Positions 51,045-60,578 of a stretch of DNA of 64,000 nt are shown in pieces (within the stretch, counting starts at the first letter, position 1; each line of letters begins with the position of its first letter). The stretch is from an uncultured Lachnospiraceae bacterium (GTDB taxonomy: Bacteria; Bacillota; Clostridia; Lachnospirales; Lachnospiraceae): positions 57,648-121,647 of the forward strand of contig CAJUGD010000009.1 in the NCBI GenBank assembly GCA_910586205.1, given 5' to 3'. The position numbers and the translations under genes are program-made. The notes under the pieces are model-generated. The model saw only the letters and a list, made by a program, of their open reading frames with translations, was not told where the DNA came from and did not search any database.

Positions 51045-51815
51045 TCACCTTTTCTCACAATCCTGCAGACGAAGCAGCACCTCATGAGGAACCACCTTGC
51101 ACATCAGCCAAAAACCTTTCATCATCCATCCGTAAACCGAAACTGATTTTCCCATCATACTGTCCCGAAGGGCTTTTTTCACCACCCGTTTCGGTTCTGC
51201 CATAACAAGCCTTTTGTAAAAAGGAATATCCCCCTCCATTCCCTCCGTCTCAAAAAACTCTGTCCTTACCGGACCGGGACAAACAGTAGTCACCACAATA
51301 TCCCTTTTCTTCAGCTCCACATTCAGCGCCCTCCCAAAGCTGACCACAAATGCCTTGGCAGCCGCATAAACCGCAAATCCCGGCTGAGGAAGAAATCCCG
51401 CCGCAGAGCCAAACAAAAGAATCCTGCCATGATCCGCCATATAGGGAAGCGTTATCTGCGTAACCCCGCACAATGCCTCGCAGTTCAGCCTTACCATGCC
51501 CGTTTCCCCTGACAAATCCCCATCCTCCACCCGGCCCATTCTGCCATATCCGGCAGCATTCACCAAAATCTTCACCTTAGGCGCCCGTTTCACCAGCTCC
51601 CATTTCAGCACATCCAGAGAATCCTCCTCTGTCAGATCCAGCGCAAACAGCCGCAGCGGAACCGCTGCCTGCCTCTGAAGCCTTTTAAGCCTTTCAAGCC
51701 GCCTGGCAACCACCCATATCTCCTCAATCCCCTTCCCCCCGAACCGGTCTGCTATCTGAATCACTGTCTCCCATCCCATGCCGGAGGACGCTCCTGTTAC
51801 AATCGCAATACTCAT
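51045..51815 (-). CDS. SDR-family NAD(P)-dependent oxidoreductase
   Basis: Classical short-chain dehydrogenase of 256 residues: nucleotide-binding TGASSGMGWE, NNAG equivalent VNAAGYGRMG, catalytic Ser in LLFGSAAGFLPQPG and YAAAKAF with Tyr and Lys. The C-terminus is basic and hydrophobic (VYGWMMKGFWLMCKVVP), as in membrane-associated acyl/keto reductases. It overlaps the YgiQ stop by 4 bases. Substrate unknown. Confidence 0.9.
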   Translation of the reverse strand: MSIAIVTGASSGMGWETVIQIADRFGGKGIEEIWVVARRLERLKRLQRQAAVPLRLFALDLTEEDSLDVLKWELVKRAPKVKILVNAAGYGRMGRVEDGDLSGETGMVRLNCEALCGVTQITLPYMADHGRILLFGSAAGFLPQPGFAVYAAAKAFVVSFGRALNVELKKRDIVVTTVCPGPVRTEFFETEGMEGDIPFYKRLVMAEPKRVVKKALRDSMMGKSVSVYGWMMKGFWLMCKVVPHEVLLRLQDCEKR

Positions 51816-53794
51816 ACTGATTTTCCCTTCCTTTTTGTCTTCCCTCTCCCGGCTTTAACCTGTTCTCCCTTTTGACCTGCCCTCTCCCGGCTCCGGCTTG
51901 TGCCTTCCCCTTTTCTTTTCTGGCTGATCTTTCCGGTCTCTCTGCCTTTCTTCTTCCCCTTCTCTCCTCTGTCTTCTCCAAAACCATTTCCTGCCCTGGG
52001 CGGAATCAGGCATTTTCCTCCATACCCAACCAGATCCATCCGGCCCGCTTCCCTTAGGGCCTCTAAAACCAGCCTGTGATTTTTCGGATCCCGATACTGG
52101 ATCAATGCCCTCTGCATAGCCTTTTCCCGAGGTTTTGAAGGAACATATACCGGCTCCATATTTCTCGGATCCAGTCCGGTAAAATACATACAAGTGGAAA
52201 CCGTAGACGGGGTAGGATAAAAATCCTGAACCTGCTCCGGCATATATCCCAGCTCCCGCAGATACTCTGCCAGTTCCACTGCCTCCTTGATGGTGGAGCC
52301 CGGATGAGAGGACATGAGATAAGGCACCAGATACTGCTCCTTCAAAAGCCGCCGGTTCATCTCCTCATATTCCCTCACAAACTGCCGGTATACCTTATTC
52401 CGGGGCTTTCCCATCCGTGCCAGCACCACATCCGACACATGCTCCGGAGCTACCTTAAGCTGGCCGCTTACATGATATTCACACAGCTCCCGCAAAAACT
52501 CCCTGCTTTTGTCTGCCAGAAGATAATCAAACCGGATTCCGGAACGGATAAACACCTTCTTCACCTTAGGCAAAGCCCGAAGCTTTCTTAAAAGCATAAG
52601 ATAATCCTTATGATCTGCCTTCAGATTCTTACAAGGCTCCGGAAACAAGCATTGTTTTCGGGGACATGCCCCTTTCTTTTTCTGCTTTTCACAGGCAGGA
52701 AACCGAAAATTGGCCGTAGGCCCTCCCACGTCATGAATATATCCCTTAAAATCCGGCTCCTCTGTCAGCTTTTTCGCCTCATCCACCAAGGATTCATGGC
52801 TTCTGGCCTGGATGATCCGCCCCTGGTGAAAGGTCAGGGCACAGAAGCTGCACGCCCCAAAACAGCCCCTGCTGCTGATCAGGCTGAACTTGATCTCTTT
52901 CACTGCCGGCACCCCGCCTGCCGCTTCATAAGACGGATGATAGTTTCTCATATAGGAAAGCCCGTAGACCTGATCCATTTCCTCTGTGGACAGAGGCTTT
53001 GACGGCGGATTCTGCACTACATATTCCATATAGCTTCTGCCCCCATAGGGTTCCACCAGACGCTTGCCCGAAAAAGGATCTGTGTTGGAGATCTGCACTC
53101 CAAAGCTGCGGGCATAGGCTTTCTTATCCTTCTTCATTTCCTCATAATCCGGCAAAAGCTCATAATCATAGACATGCTCTAAGCTTCTGGTCCTGTAAAC
53201 AGTGCCGTCCACAAAGGTAATCATTTTCACATCAATTCCCGCATCCAATGCCTGGGCAATCTCCACAATGGAATGTTCTCCCATGCCATAGGACACCAGA
53301 TCTGCCTGGGAATCCAAAAGCACAGAGCGCTTCAGCCGATCCGACCAATAATCATAATGAGCCAGACGCCGCAGGCTTGCCTCGATCCCTCCGATTATAA
53401 CAGGTATATCCGGATACACGGAACGGATCAGATTCCCGTACACCACCACCGCATAATCCGGCCGTTTTCCCATCACCCCGCCCGGCGTGTAAAGATCCTG
53501 CCTTCTCCTCTTTTTGGACACGGAATAATGGTTCACCATGGAATCCATATTGCCTGCGGATACCAGAAATCCCAGCCGGGGCCTTCCCAATATCCGGATG
53601 CTTTCCTTATCCCTCCAATCCGGCTGTGCGATAATCCCCACCCGATACCCGTTAGCCTCCAAAACCCTGCTGATAATCCCCGTCCCAAAAGAAGGATGAT
53701 CCACATAGGCATCCCCTGTCACATAGACAAAATCACATTGATCCCATCCGCGTCTTTCCATATCCTGTCTGCATATCGGAAGAAAATCACCCAT
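51812..53794 (-). CDS. ygiQ: YgiQ-family radical SAM protein
   Basis: Radical SAM protein of the UPF0313/YgiQ family, 660 residues. The N-terminus MGDFLPICRQDMERRGWDQCDFVYVTGDAYVDHPSFG is a family hallmark; the cluster motif is RGCFGACSFCAL (Cys-x3-Cys-x2-Cys). A further Cys group (CPRKQCLFPEPC) may hold a second cluster. The last about 55 residues are a very basic Lys/Arg/Gly tail. Biological function is unknown in all species. Confidence 0.93.
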   Translation of the reverse strand: MGDFLPICRQDMERRGWDQCDFVYVTGDAYVDHPSFGTGIISRVLEANGYRVGIIAQPDWRDKESIRILGRPRLGFLVSAGNMDSMVNHYSVSKKRRRQDLYTPGGVMGKRPDYAVVVYGNLIRSVYPDIPVIIGGIEASLRRLAHYDYWSDRLKRSVLLDSQADLVSYGMGEHSIVEIAQALDAGIDVKMITFVDGTVYRTRSLEHVYDYELLPDYEEMKKDKKAYARSFGVQISNTDPFSGKRLVEPYGGRSYMEYVVQNPPSKPLSTEEMDQVYGLSYMRNYHPSYEAAGGVPAVKEIKFSLISSRGCFGACSFCALTFHQGRIIQARSHESLVDEAKKLTEEPDFKGYIHDVGGPTANFRFPACEKQKKKGACPRKQCLFPEPCKNLKADHKDYLMLLRKLRALPKVKKVFIRSGIRFDYLLADKSREFLRELCEYHVSGQLKVAPEHVSDVVLARMGKPRNKVYRQFVREYEEMNRRLLKEQYLVPYLMSSHPGSTIKEAVELAEYLRELGYMPEQVQDFYPTPSTVSTCMYFTGLDPRNMEPVYVPSKPREKAMQRALIQYRDPKNHRLVLEALREAGRMDLVGYGGKCLIPPRAGNGFGEDRGEKGKKKGRETGKISQKRKGEGTSRSRERAGQKGEQVKAGRGKTKRKGKSV

Positions 53795-53809
53795 TCCCTG
53801 TCATCCTCC

Positions 53810-54502
53810 TCAAATCTCAAACAATTCTTCATACCCTTCAATAAAATAATCTGCCAGCTTCTTCTTTTCCTCCCGCATATGGGCAGAAAATTGATCCTCC
53901 ACCGCGCACACAGCCATCCCGGCTGCTTTCCCGGCCGCAATCCCTGCCGGAACATCCTCAAAGACCATACACCGCTTTGGATCCACGGAAAGCCGTCCTG
54001 CCACATGAAGATAAATATCCGGCGCCGGTTTTCCCGCCGCCACCTCACAGGCCGTGGCAATCACCTGAAAGTATTTCCGGATCCCCAGGCTGTCTAACAC
54101 AGCATCTACCATTTCCCGGCCATTGCTGGTAGCGATCCCGGCAGGGATGCCCGATTCCTTCAAAAATTCTAAAAGCCGCCCTGCCCCGTCTTTTAACGGC
54201 ACCTCTGTCCGATACTTCTCGATGCTCATCTCCACCCAGGTTTCCTTGATCTTTTCCAGAGAATCTTCAATTTTAAACTCCCTCTTAAAATAAACCGCTG
54301 TCTCTGAAAAGCTCATCCCCTCAATGTTCTTCTGCAGAAGCGGCGGATACTCATGGCCATGCCTGCCCAAGTATTCCATATCAATAGCCTTCCACATCCA
54401 CATGGAATCCACCAGTGTGCCGTCCAGATCAAAAATCACCGCGTCCCTTTTGGAAATCTCCTGCCTAACCCTCTGTCCGCTGCTCCTTATCCTTCCATCC
54501 AT
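53810..54502 (-). CDS. HAD-family hydrolase, beta-phosphoglucomutase-like
   Basis: A 230-residue HAD subfamily IA phosphatase from ATG 54502 (GGGAG 6 bases upstream). Motif I DLDGTLVDSM, helical cap domain, motif II ATSNGRE, motif III with Lys in AAGKPAPDIYL and motif IV CMVFEDVPAG. The KPAPD-FEDVPAG combination resembles beta-phosphoglucomutase-like phosphatases of sugar phosphates. It sits 52 bases after the RsuA-type gene. Confidence 0.9.
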   Translation of the reverse strand: MDGRIRSSGQRVRQEISKRDAVIFDLDGTLVDSMWMWKAIDMEYLGRHGHEYPPLLQKNIEGMSFSETAVYFKREFKIEDSLEKIKETWVEMSIEKYRTEVPLKDGAGRLLEFLKESGIPAGIATSNGREMVDAVLDSLGIRKYFQVIATACEVAAGKPAPDIYLHVAGRLSVDPKRCMVFEDVPAGIAAGKAAGMAVCAVEDQFSAHMREEKKKLADYFIEGYEELFEI

Positions 54503-54553
54503 TATAATCTCCCTATACTTTCCTTTCCTGCTTATCCGCCGCATCAATCCTTT

Positions 54554-55270
54554 TTATGGGGCATTCTCCCTTAATGATTCTATCTCACCCTCTGTAAGCC
54601 GCCGGTACTGCCCCGGCAAAAGATCTTCCTCTAAAGCCAATGGGCCAAAAGACACCCTCTTTAAATACTCTACCCGACATCCTAACACCTGGAACATCCT
54701 CTTGACCTGATGGAATTTTCCTTCCTGGATCGTCAAATAAATCTCCGCTTCCTCCTGGCCCTGCGCCGCGATTTCCAGACGGCCCGGCATTACTCTTGTC
54801 TTGTCCTCCAGCTCCATGCCCTGGGCCATTATTTGCACGGCGTCCTTTGGAAGACGCCCGGACACCCGGGCATAATAGGTTTTATCCACATGCTTTTTGG
54901 GAGAAAGCAGCCGGTGCGCCATGTCTCCGTCATTGGTCAGCAAAAGCAGACCTTCTGTGTCCAGATCCAGCCTTCCCACAGGGAACAGATCCCGCCTTCC
55001 ATCTTTCCCCAAAAGATCCACCACGGTTTTATACCGCTTATCCTCTGTAGCTGACACTACCCCTTTTGGTTTATTCAGAAGAAAATACTCCCATTTTCGG
55101 TACTGCACCGGTTCTCCGTCCAGAGTCACCTGATCTATATTCGGATCAATTTTCCTCTTGAGGATCTTTTCCACCTGACCGTTCACATAAATCCGTCCCT
55201 TTTTCCCGGCTTCCTTCACCTGGGAACGGCTTCCCTTTCCCATATCCGCCAAAAATTTATCAAGACGCAT
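54554..55270 (-). CDS. RsuA/RluB-family pseudouridine synthase
   Basis: Ribosomal RNA pseudouridine synthase of 238 residues from ATG 55270 (GGGAG upstream), beginning MRLDKFLADMGKGSRSQVKE, the S4 domain. The catalytic Asp is in FPVGRLDLDTEGLLLLTNDG, and the C-terminal IQEGKFHQVKRMF is conserved. It could modify 16S (RsuA-like) or 23S (RluB-like) rRNA. The stop of the RsmF-type gene is 12 bases upstream, implying co-transcription. Confidence 0.92.
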   Translation of the reverse strand: MRLDKFLADMGKGSRSQVKEAGKKGRIYVNGQVEKILKRKIDPNIDQVTLDGEPVQYRKWEYFLLNKPKGVVSATEDKRYKTVVDLLGKDGRRDLFPVGRLDLDTEGLLLLTNDGDMAHRLLSPKKHVDKTYYARVSGRLPKDAVQIMAQGMELEDKTRVMPGRLEIAAQGQEEAEIYLTIQEGKFHQVKRMFQVLGCRVEYLKRVSFGPLALEEDLLPGQYRRLTEGEIESLRENAP

Positions 55271-55281
55271 GATCTCTCCCA

Positions 55282-56733
55282 TCACTGCCACCGCCATCCC
55301 GGATAATATTTATTTTTCAGCCCGTTCCCCGATGACTTAGCCCATCCCAGAGGAAATCTGTCCACACAGACCAAAACCCAGCCCTTAGAAAGCTGTTCCT
55401 GTTCCCGCAGCCCTAAGCCCTCCCCTTTCAGATACCGAATCACGCGCTCATCCTCTCTTTCCATAGAAAAGCTTCTGGCAAAAGCTCCTTTATCCAAAGT
55501 CATGGCCATGGCCTGGGACGGCTCAAACCTCCCCCTCTTTACGCTTCCCACCAAAAGCCCTGTCCGAAGGAAGCGAAGCCGCAGGCTTTTGTCAAAACCT
55601 TCCGGAAGCACATATATCTGCCCTTCCTGCACGAAAAGCCTCTCCCGGTCCAAAGGCTTAGAAAGCAGCTTTTCCCAGTCTGAAAAGTCGCTTTCTCTCT
55701 CCAGCCAAACGGCTGCCTCCCTGCCGGCCATCACCGTCTGCCCTTTGCTGTTCATTCCTCTGCTGTTAGTTCCTTTTCTGAATCTTTCTGTTCTTTCTCC
55801 GTCTGAACCGGCTTTTTCTTCAGGCTTTTGCTCATCTTCCTCCCCGGCGCCTGCCTTTTTCCTAAGCAGCGCCGCAAAATGCCCCTCGCCCCATACCCTG
55901 TGAGGAAACAGACGGAGCACCGGCTTTCCATCCACCCCGCAGGATGCTCCTTCCCACAACTTTATGGGAAGGAGCTCCATGTCTGGTTCCTTTTCCAGAA
56001 TCCAGTCAATGGTTTCCTCGTCCTCCTCCGCCGAAAAGGTGCAGGTAGAATAGACCAGCTCTCCTCCCGGCTTTAACATTTTCACTGCCTGCCTCAGAAT
56101 CTCCCTCTGAATGGGCACATAATATTCCGGCCCCCGCTCTGTCCAGCTCTTTACCAGCTCCGGCTCCTTCCGAAACATGCCCTCCCCCGAGCAGGGAGCA
56201 TCCACTAAGATCTTGTCAAAGGCTTCCCCGAACGCTTTTGCCAGCGTCTTTGGCTCCTCAGCCGTCACACAGACATTCCCAATCCCGGCCATCTCAAGAT
56301 TCTTCAAAAGAGCCTTGGCCCGTGAAGCACTGATATCATTGGCCACCAAAAGCCCCTTTCCCAAAAGCCGGGCTCCCAGCTCTGTGCTTTTCCCTCCCGG
56401 CGCGGCACACAGATCCAAAACCTTCTGCCCCGGCTTCACCTTAAGAATTGCCGCAGGAGCCATGGCACTTGGCTCCTGCACATAGTAAAGCCCTCCATAA
56501 TAAAACACATCCTTTGCCGGACGGCTTTCCCTCTCACTATAATAACCATACGCATTCCAGGGAACCCGTTTTATTTCCCATGGACTGATTCTCTCCCATT
56601 CTTCCTTAGAAAGCCTGGCTGGATTTATCCGAATGCCCATGGCCGGATCCTGTCCATAAGACTCCATCCACGGATCATACTCCTCTCCCAGAAGCCTTCT
56701 CATCCTTTCCAGAAAATCCTCCGGCAGCCTCAT
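55282..56733 (-). CDS. RsmF/NOL1-family rRNA m5C methyltransferase
   Basis: SAM-dependent RNA cytosine-C5 methyltransferase, 483 residues from ATG 56733 (an ATG two codons earlier is also possible). SAM site VLDLCAAPGGKSTELG; catalytic Cys pair in LVDAPCSGEGMFRK and STCTFSAEED. A charged insertion (about residues 300-350) precedes a C-terminal PUA-like domain (GLLVGSVKRGRFEPSQAMAM). The first 59 bases overlap the 3' end of the LysR gene in another frame. Confidence 0.92.
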   Translation of the reverse strand: MRLPEDFLERMRRLLGEEYDPWMESYGQDPAMGIRINPARLSKEEWERISPWEIKRVPWNAYGYYSERESRPAKDVFYYGGLYYVQEPSAMAPAAILKVKPGQKVLDLCAAPGGKSTELGARLLGKGLLVANDISASRAKALLKNLEMAGIGNVCVTAEEPKTLAKAFGEAFDKILVDAPCSGEGMFRKEPELVKSWTERGPEYYVPIQREILRQAVKMLKPGGELVYSTCTFSAEEDEETIDWILEKEPDMELLPIKLWEGASCGVDGKPVLRLFPHRVWGEGHFAALLRKKAGAGEEDEQKPEEKAGSDGERTERFRKGTNSRGMNSKGQTVMAGREAAVWLERESDFSDWEKLLSKPLDRERLFVQEGQIYVLPEGFDKSLRLRFLRTGLLVGSVKRGRFEPSQAMAMTLDKGAFARSFSMEREDERVIRYLKGEGLGLREQEQLSKGWVLVCVDRFPLGWAKSSGNGLKNKYYPGWRWQ

Positions 56734-57628
56734 CTCCATTCCCCTTTCCCTTGATCCCCATACAAAATTCCATAACCCTTTCCATGGACGGCGACACCCA
56801 TTTATCCCTGTGATACAGCACCTGCTTCCACACTTCCACCTGAAAATCCCTTACATCCAGGTGCACCATCCGCCCTTCCCTCACCAACTCATCCGTGGCA
56901 TAATCCGGCAAGAAGGAAATACCCAGCCCCTGTTCTACCATCCGGCAAATCAAATCCGTGTTTCCAATCTCCAAAACCGGCGACACCTCCAGAGAAAGGG
57001 CAGCCAGCCGTTCATCCATCAGCCGCCGGTAGCTCATGCCTTTTTCCGTCAGAATAAAGGGATCCTTTACGATCTCCCCAATGGAAAGCTCTTTTTTCCC
57101 GGCCCAGACAGAATCCGCCCCTGCCACAAAATGCACGTCAAACCGTTCCTCCTTGGCAATCACATATTCCATGTTATAAATATGCTTATCCAGGGTTAAA
57201 ACCAGATCCACCTCATTATGATCCAGCAGGCGGAACATTTCCTCGGTTCCCACTGCACGGATCTTCAATGTAATATCCGGATAATGGAGGCGGAACCTTT
57301 TAAAATCTTCCCACAAAAGCGGCTTTAACAGCGAATCTGCCATTGCAAGCCGAATATGGCCTCCCACCCGTGTGTCTGAGCGGATAGCTGCTTCCATCTC
57401 CTGAGTCATCCGTCTTACCCCATGGGCATACCTGAGCATCTCCCTTCCCTTTTCTGTCAGGGAAATATTGTGGCTGATCCTCTCAAACAACTGGATCTCC
57501 CACTCCTCCTCCAACTGCCTGATCTGAAAAGAGACCGTTGACTGAGAATATCCCAGTGTTTTAGCTGCCTTTGTAAAGCTGCTCATCTCTGCCACCTGGA
57601 TGAATGTATTTAAATTTTTCAAGTCCAT
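56675..57628 (-). CDS. LysR-family transcriptional regulator
   Basis: A 317-residue LysR regulator from ATG 57628 (GGAGCGGG upstream). The N-terminal winged helix is classic (NLNTFIQVAEMSSFTKAAKTLGYSQSTVSFQIRQLEEEW), followed by a type 2 periplasmic-binding effector domain. The Gly/Lys-rich C-terminal tail overlaps the RsmF-type gene. It is divergent from the alanine symporter gene across a 181-base gap, which suggests that it controls that transporter. Confidence 0.91.
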   Translation of the reverse strand: MDLKNLNTFIQVAEMSSFTKAAKTLGYSQSTVSFQIRQLEEEWEIQLFERISHNISLTEKGREMLRYAHGVRRMTQEMEAAIRSDTRVGGHIRLAMADSLLKPLLWEDFKRFRLHYPDITLKIRAVGTEEMFRLLDHNEVDLVLTLDKHIYNMEYVIAKEERFDVHFVAGADSVWAGKKELSIGEIVKDPFILTEKGMSYRRLMDERLAALSLEVSPVLEIGNTDLICRMVEQGLGISFLPDYATDELVREGRMVHLDVRDFQVEVWKQVLYHRDKWVSPSMERVMEFCMGIKGKGNGDEAAGGFSGKDEKASGRGV

Positions 57629-57723
57629 ATCCCGCTCCGCCTGCAAAGCTTATCCCCTTGGTTTTCCCATGTTCCCGCTTGTTTCCATCTAAATATTCAA
57701 TCATACTTATCATTACTATGAAT

Positions 57724-57752
57724 TTTACAAATACATTTGTCTATTATATACT
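57724..57752 (+). promoter_or_regulatory. Promoter of the AGCS symporter gene
   Basis: TTTACA (57724-57729) and TATACT (57747-57752) with 17-base spacing, 57 bases before the start. An ATTCA...TGAAT pair just to its left might be a LysR site. Confidence 0.65.
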
Positions 57753-57809
57753 AAAACCTGGGAATAATCAATGAAAAGCCCTTACCAAAAGAAAACCAGG
57801 AGGTTCCTA

Positions 57810-59204
57810 ATGAATATTATCTCTGCTGTTTACAACCTGCTGTGGGGAGATCTGATCACCATTCCCCTTCCCGGCGGCGGAAGCGCCGGACTTTCCCTGC
57901 TGGTACTGATACTCATTCCATCCGGCATTTACTTTACCATACGCAGCCGTTTTCTTCCTGTCCGCCTGTTTCCTGATATGTTAAAGATCACTCTGGAAAA
58001 AAAGACAGGAAAATCTTCTGACGCCATTACCGGGCTGCAGGCGCTGATCGTATCCACTGCCACCCGGGTAGGCATGGGCAACCTGGTGGGTGTGGTGGCT
58101 GCCATCTCCGCAGGCGGCGCGGGAGCTGTGTTCTGGATGTGGGTCACTGCCCTGATCGGATCCTCCACCGCTTTTATGGAAGCCACCCTGGCACAGCTTT
58201 ATAAGGAAAAAGATCCTCTATACGGCGGATACCGGGGCGGGCCGGCCTACTATATTCAGCACTATATGCAGCGGAAAAAAGGAGCAGGGGCTCCGGCTAA
58301 GCGCAGCCTTCTTGCCATATTATTTGCTCTTTCCGGACTGGTCTGCTGGTGCGGAATCAGCCAGGTTATCAGTAACTCCGTGTCCTCGGCATTTGAAAAT
58401 GCCTTCCGGATTCCGCCGCTTCTCTCCACCATTGTGCTGGTTGTTCTGGCTGCTGTCATTGTGCTTAGGAAAAATGCCACGGTAAAGGTTCTTGACATTA
58501 TTGTTCCGATTATGGCCGGGTGCTATTTTTTCATCACCCTTTTTATTATTGTGAAAAACCTGCCCCTTCTTCCCGGTGTATTCGGACGTATCTTCTCAGA
58601 AGCCTTTGGTCTTCGCCAGGCAGCAGCAGGCAGCTTAGGCACTGTGATCATGAACGGGGTTAAGCGGGGTCTGTTCTCCAATGAAGCCGGATCCGGATCT
58701 GCCCCTTGTGCCGCCGCTGCCGCTGACATCAGCCATCCGGCCAAGGAAGGGCTTTTACAGGCATTCGGCGTATTTATCGACACCATTGTGATCTGCAGCT
58801 GCTCTGCCATGCTTATGCTGCTGGCCCCCGAGGATCTGACCTATGGCTTAGGAGGCATGGATCTGCTCCAGGCCGCCATGGCGCACCATCTTGGGTTTTT
58901 CGGAGTAATTTTTATTGCCGTCACCTTATGGCTGTTCAGCTACTCCACTTTTGTCGGAATCCTGTTTTATGCCCGCTCCAACGTGGCCTATTTATTCGGA
59001 GATAACTGGCTGTCCCAAACACTTTATAAGGTTCTGGCTCTTGTTATGCTCTTTATCGGAGGGCTTGCCGCCTATACCTTTGTATGGGATTTAGGCGATG
59101 TGGGCGTGGGGCTTATGACGATTTTCAACATGATGGTCCTGCTTCCCATGTCAAAAGAAGCCATTCTTTCCTTAAAGGATTACGAAAACAATATTTCATC
59201 GTAA
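57810..59204 (+). CDS. AGCS-family sodium:alanine symporter
   Basis: Amino-acid carrier protein of 464 residues from ATG 57810 (AGGAGG 6 bases upstream; the ATG at 57771 lacks a Shine-Dalgarno sequence). About ten to eleven transmembrane segments; signatures GDLITIPLPGGGSAGLS, VSTATRVGMGNLVGVVAAIS and GVKRGLFSNEAGSGSAPCAAAAA. Imports alanine or glycine with Na+ (family knowledge). Divergent from the LysR gene. Confidence 0.94.
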   Translation: MNIISAVYNLLWGDLITIPLPGGGSAGLSLLVLILIPSGIYFTIRSRFLPVRLFPDMLKITLEKKTGKSSDAITGLQALIVSTATRVGMGNLVGVVAAISAGGAGAVFWMWVTALIGSSTAFMEATLAQLYKEKDPLYGGYRGGPAYYIQHYMQRKKGAGAPAKRSLLAILFALSGLVCWCGISQVISNSVSSAFENAFRIPPLLSTIVLVVLAAVIVLRKNATVKVLDIIVPIMAGCYFFITLFIIVKNLPLLPGVFGRIFSEAFGLRQAAAGSLGTVIMNGVKRGLFSNEAGSGSAPCAAAAADISHPAKEGLLQAFGVFIDTIVICSCSAMLMLLAPEDLTYGLGGMDLLQAAMAHHLGFFGVIFIAVTLWLFSYSTFVGILFYARSNVAYLFGDNWLSQTLYKVLALVMLFIGGLAAYTFVWDLGDVGVGLMTIFNMMVLLPMSKEAILSLKDYENNISS

Positions 59205-59212
59205 GGATACTG

Positions 59213-59241
59213 TTTACTTTTGGCGGATTTTTTTGTACAAT
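59213..59241 (+). promoter_or_regulatory. Promoter of the Rrf2 gene
   Basis: TTTACT (59213-59218) and TACAAT (59236-59241) with 17-base spacing. A palindrome begins at the last base of the -10 element. Confidence 0.68.
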
Positions 59242-59258
59242 GGTAGTGTAAGCTACCA
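59241..59258. promoter_or_regulatory. Candidate Rrf2 operator
   Basis: TGGTAG-N6-CTACCA is a perfect inverted repeat lying from the -10 element across the predicted start site, a position fit for repression, perhaps by the Rrf2 protein encoded 36 bases downstream. Confidence 0.55.
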
Positions 59259-59293
59259 CATACACTTGCCCAATGGATAAGGAGAGTGGAAGT

Positions 59294-59725
59294 ATGAAAA
59301 TTTCTACCAAGGGGCGGTACGCCCTGCGCATGATGATTGAGTTTGGTATGAACCTGGATCAATATACCAAGATCAGCCAGGTAGCTGCCCGGCAGGGCAT
59401 TTCTGACAAGTACCTGGAACAGATCGTAACCTTGCTGCATCGTGCCGGATACGTCCGCAGCAGCCGAGGCGCCCAGGGAGGCTATATGCTGACCCGGAAA
59501 CCAGAGGAATACACGGTAGGCATGATTCTCCGACAGGTTGAAGGCAGCCTTTCCCCGGTTCCTTGTCTGGACGGCGAGAACAACCAATGCGAACGTGCCT
59601 CTTACTGTGCTGCGCTGACATTCTGGCAGCAACTTAAGGATGCCATTGATCAGACGGTAGACAGCGTAACCTTGGCAGATCTGGTTGAGGAACAGAAAAA
59701 ACGGCCTCACGACACCCTAATGTGA
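59294..59725 (+). CDS. Rrf2-family regulator with IscR-like cysteines
   Basis: A 143-residue Rrf2 winged-helix protein from ATG 59294 (GGAG upstream): MKISTKGRYALRMMIEF, then the HTH ISQVAARQGISDKYLEQIVTLLHRAGYV. Three cysteines at 91, 99 and 105 match the Fe-S-ligand spacing of IscR-like members, so it may sense iron-sulphur or redox status. No isc/suf genes follow; tcdA and an NSS transporter do. A palindrome in its promoter suggests autoregulation. Confidence 0.9.
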   Translation: MKISTKGRYALRMMIEFGMNLDQYTKISQVAARQGISDKYLEQIVTLLHRAGYVRSSRGAQGGYMLTRKPEEYTVGMILRQVEGSLSPVPCLDGENNQCERASYCAALTFWQQLKDAIDQTVDSVTLADLVEEQKKRPHDTLM

Positions 59726-59776
59726 ACATGACCGACGAATAAAGCATAATGTAAAATTCAAGGAGTGCAAGAATCC

Positions 59777-60508
59777 ATGCATGAATTTTCCAGAACAGAA
59801 CGGTTAATCGGAACCGAAAAACAACAGCGTCTTGCCGACGCCTCCATCGCCGTATTTGGTGTTGGAGGCGTCGGCTCTCACTGTGTTGAAGCGCTGGCCC
59901 GGTGCGGTGTGGGGCGCCTGATTCTCATAGACAGCGATGTGGTCTCTTTGACCAACATCAACCGACAGAGTATTGCCGTCCACAGCACTTTAGGACTTTC
60001 CAAAGTCCAGGTGATGAAGGAACGGATTTATGATATTCATCCCGGCACAAAAGTTGATATTTTTCAGACCTTTGTCCTGCCGGAAAATTTAGAAGCTCTG
60101 ATGACAAGCATTGGCCCTGTGGATTATCTGATCGATGCCATTGACACAGTATCCGCAAAGCTTGCCATTGCACGGTTTGCCCATGATAAAGGGCTCTCTC
60201 TGATCTCCTCCATGGGAACCGGCAATAAGCTTCACGGAGAGCTGTTTGAGATCACGGACATTTCCAAGACCTCGGTATGCCCTTTATGCCGCGTCATGCG
60301 CCGGGAACTGAAAAAGATGGGAATCGGACATTTAAAAGTCCTTTACTCAAAAGAACCGCCTATAACTCCCATTGCTGCTTTGGGTGAAGACAAGACTCTG
60401 CCTGCAGGTTCGCTTCGTCCTGTACCGGGAAGCATATCCTTTGTTCCGCCGGTGGCAGGGCTTTTGATTGCCGGGGAGGCGGTGCGGGAGCTGCTGAGTC
60501 TCCCATAG
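59777..60508 (+). CDS. tcdA: tRNA threonylcarbamoyladenosine dehydratase
   Basis: E1-like ATP-dependent enzyme that cyclises t6A37 of tRNA to ct6A. The 243 residues start at ATG 59777; a GTG four codons earlier lies inside AAGGAG. Signatures: FSRTERLIGTEKQQRLADASIAVFG, GVGGVGSHCVEALARCGVG, and the CPLCRVMRRELKKMGI region. Co-directional with Rrf2, 51 bases apart, and possibly co-transcribed. Confidence 0.93.
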   Translation: MHEFSRTERLIGTEKQQRLADASIAVFGVGGVGSHCVEALARCGVGRLILIDSDVVSLTNINRQSIAVHSTLGLSKVQVMKERIYDIHPGTKVDIFQTFVLPENLEALMTSIGPVDYLIDAIDTVSAKLAIARFAHDKGLSLISSMGTGNKLHGELFEITDISKTSVCPLCRVMRRELKKMGIGHLKVLYSKEPPITPIAALGEDKTLPAGSLRPVPGSISFVPPVAGLLIAGEAVRELLSLP

Positions 60509-60578
60509 ACGAAAATGCAGCAGCAGAATCCTTCGGGATATTGACTGAAAAAATACACAAAATACAGCAGGGGGTAAC

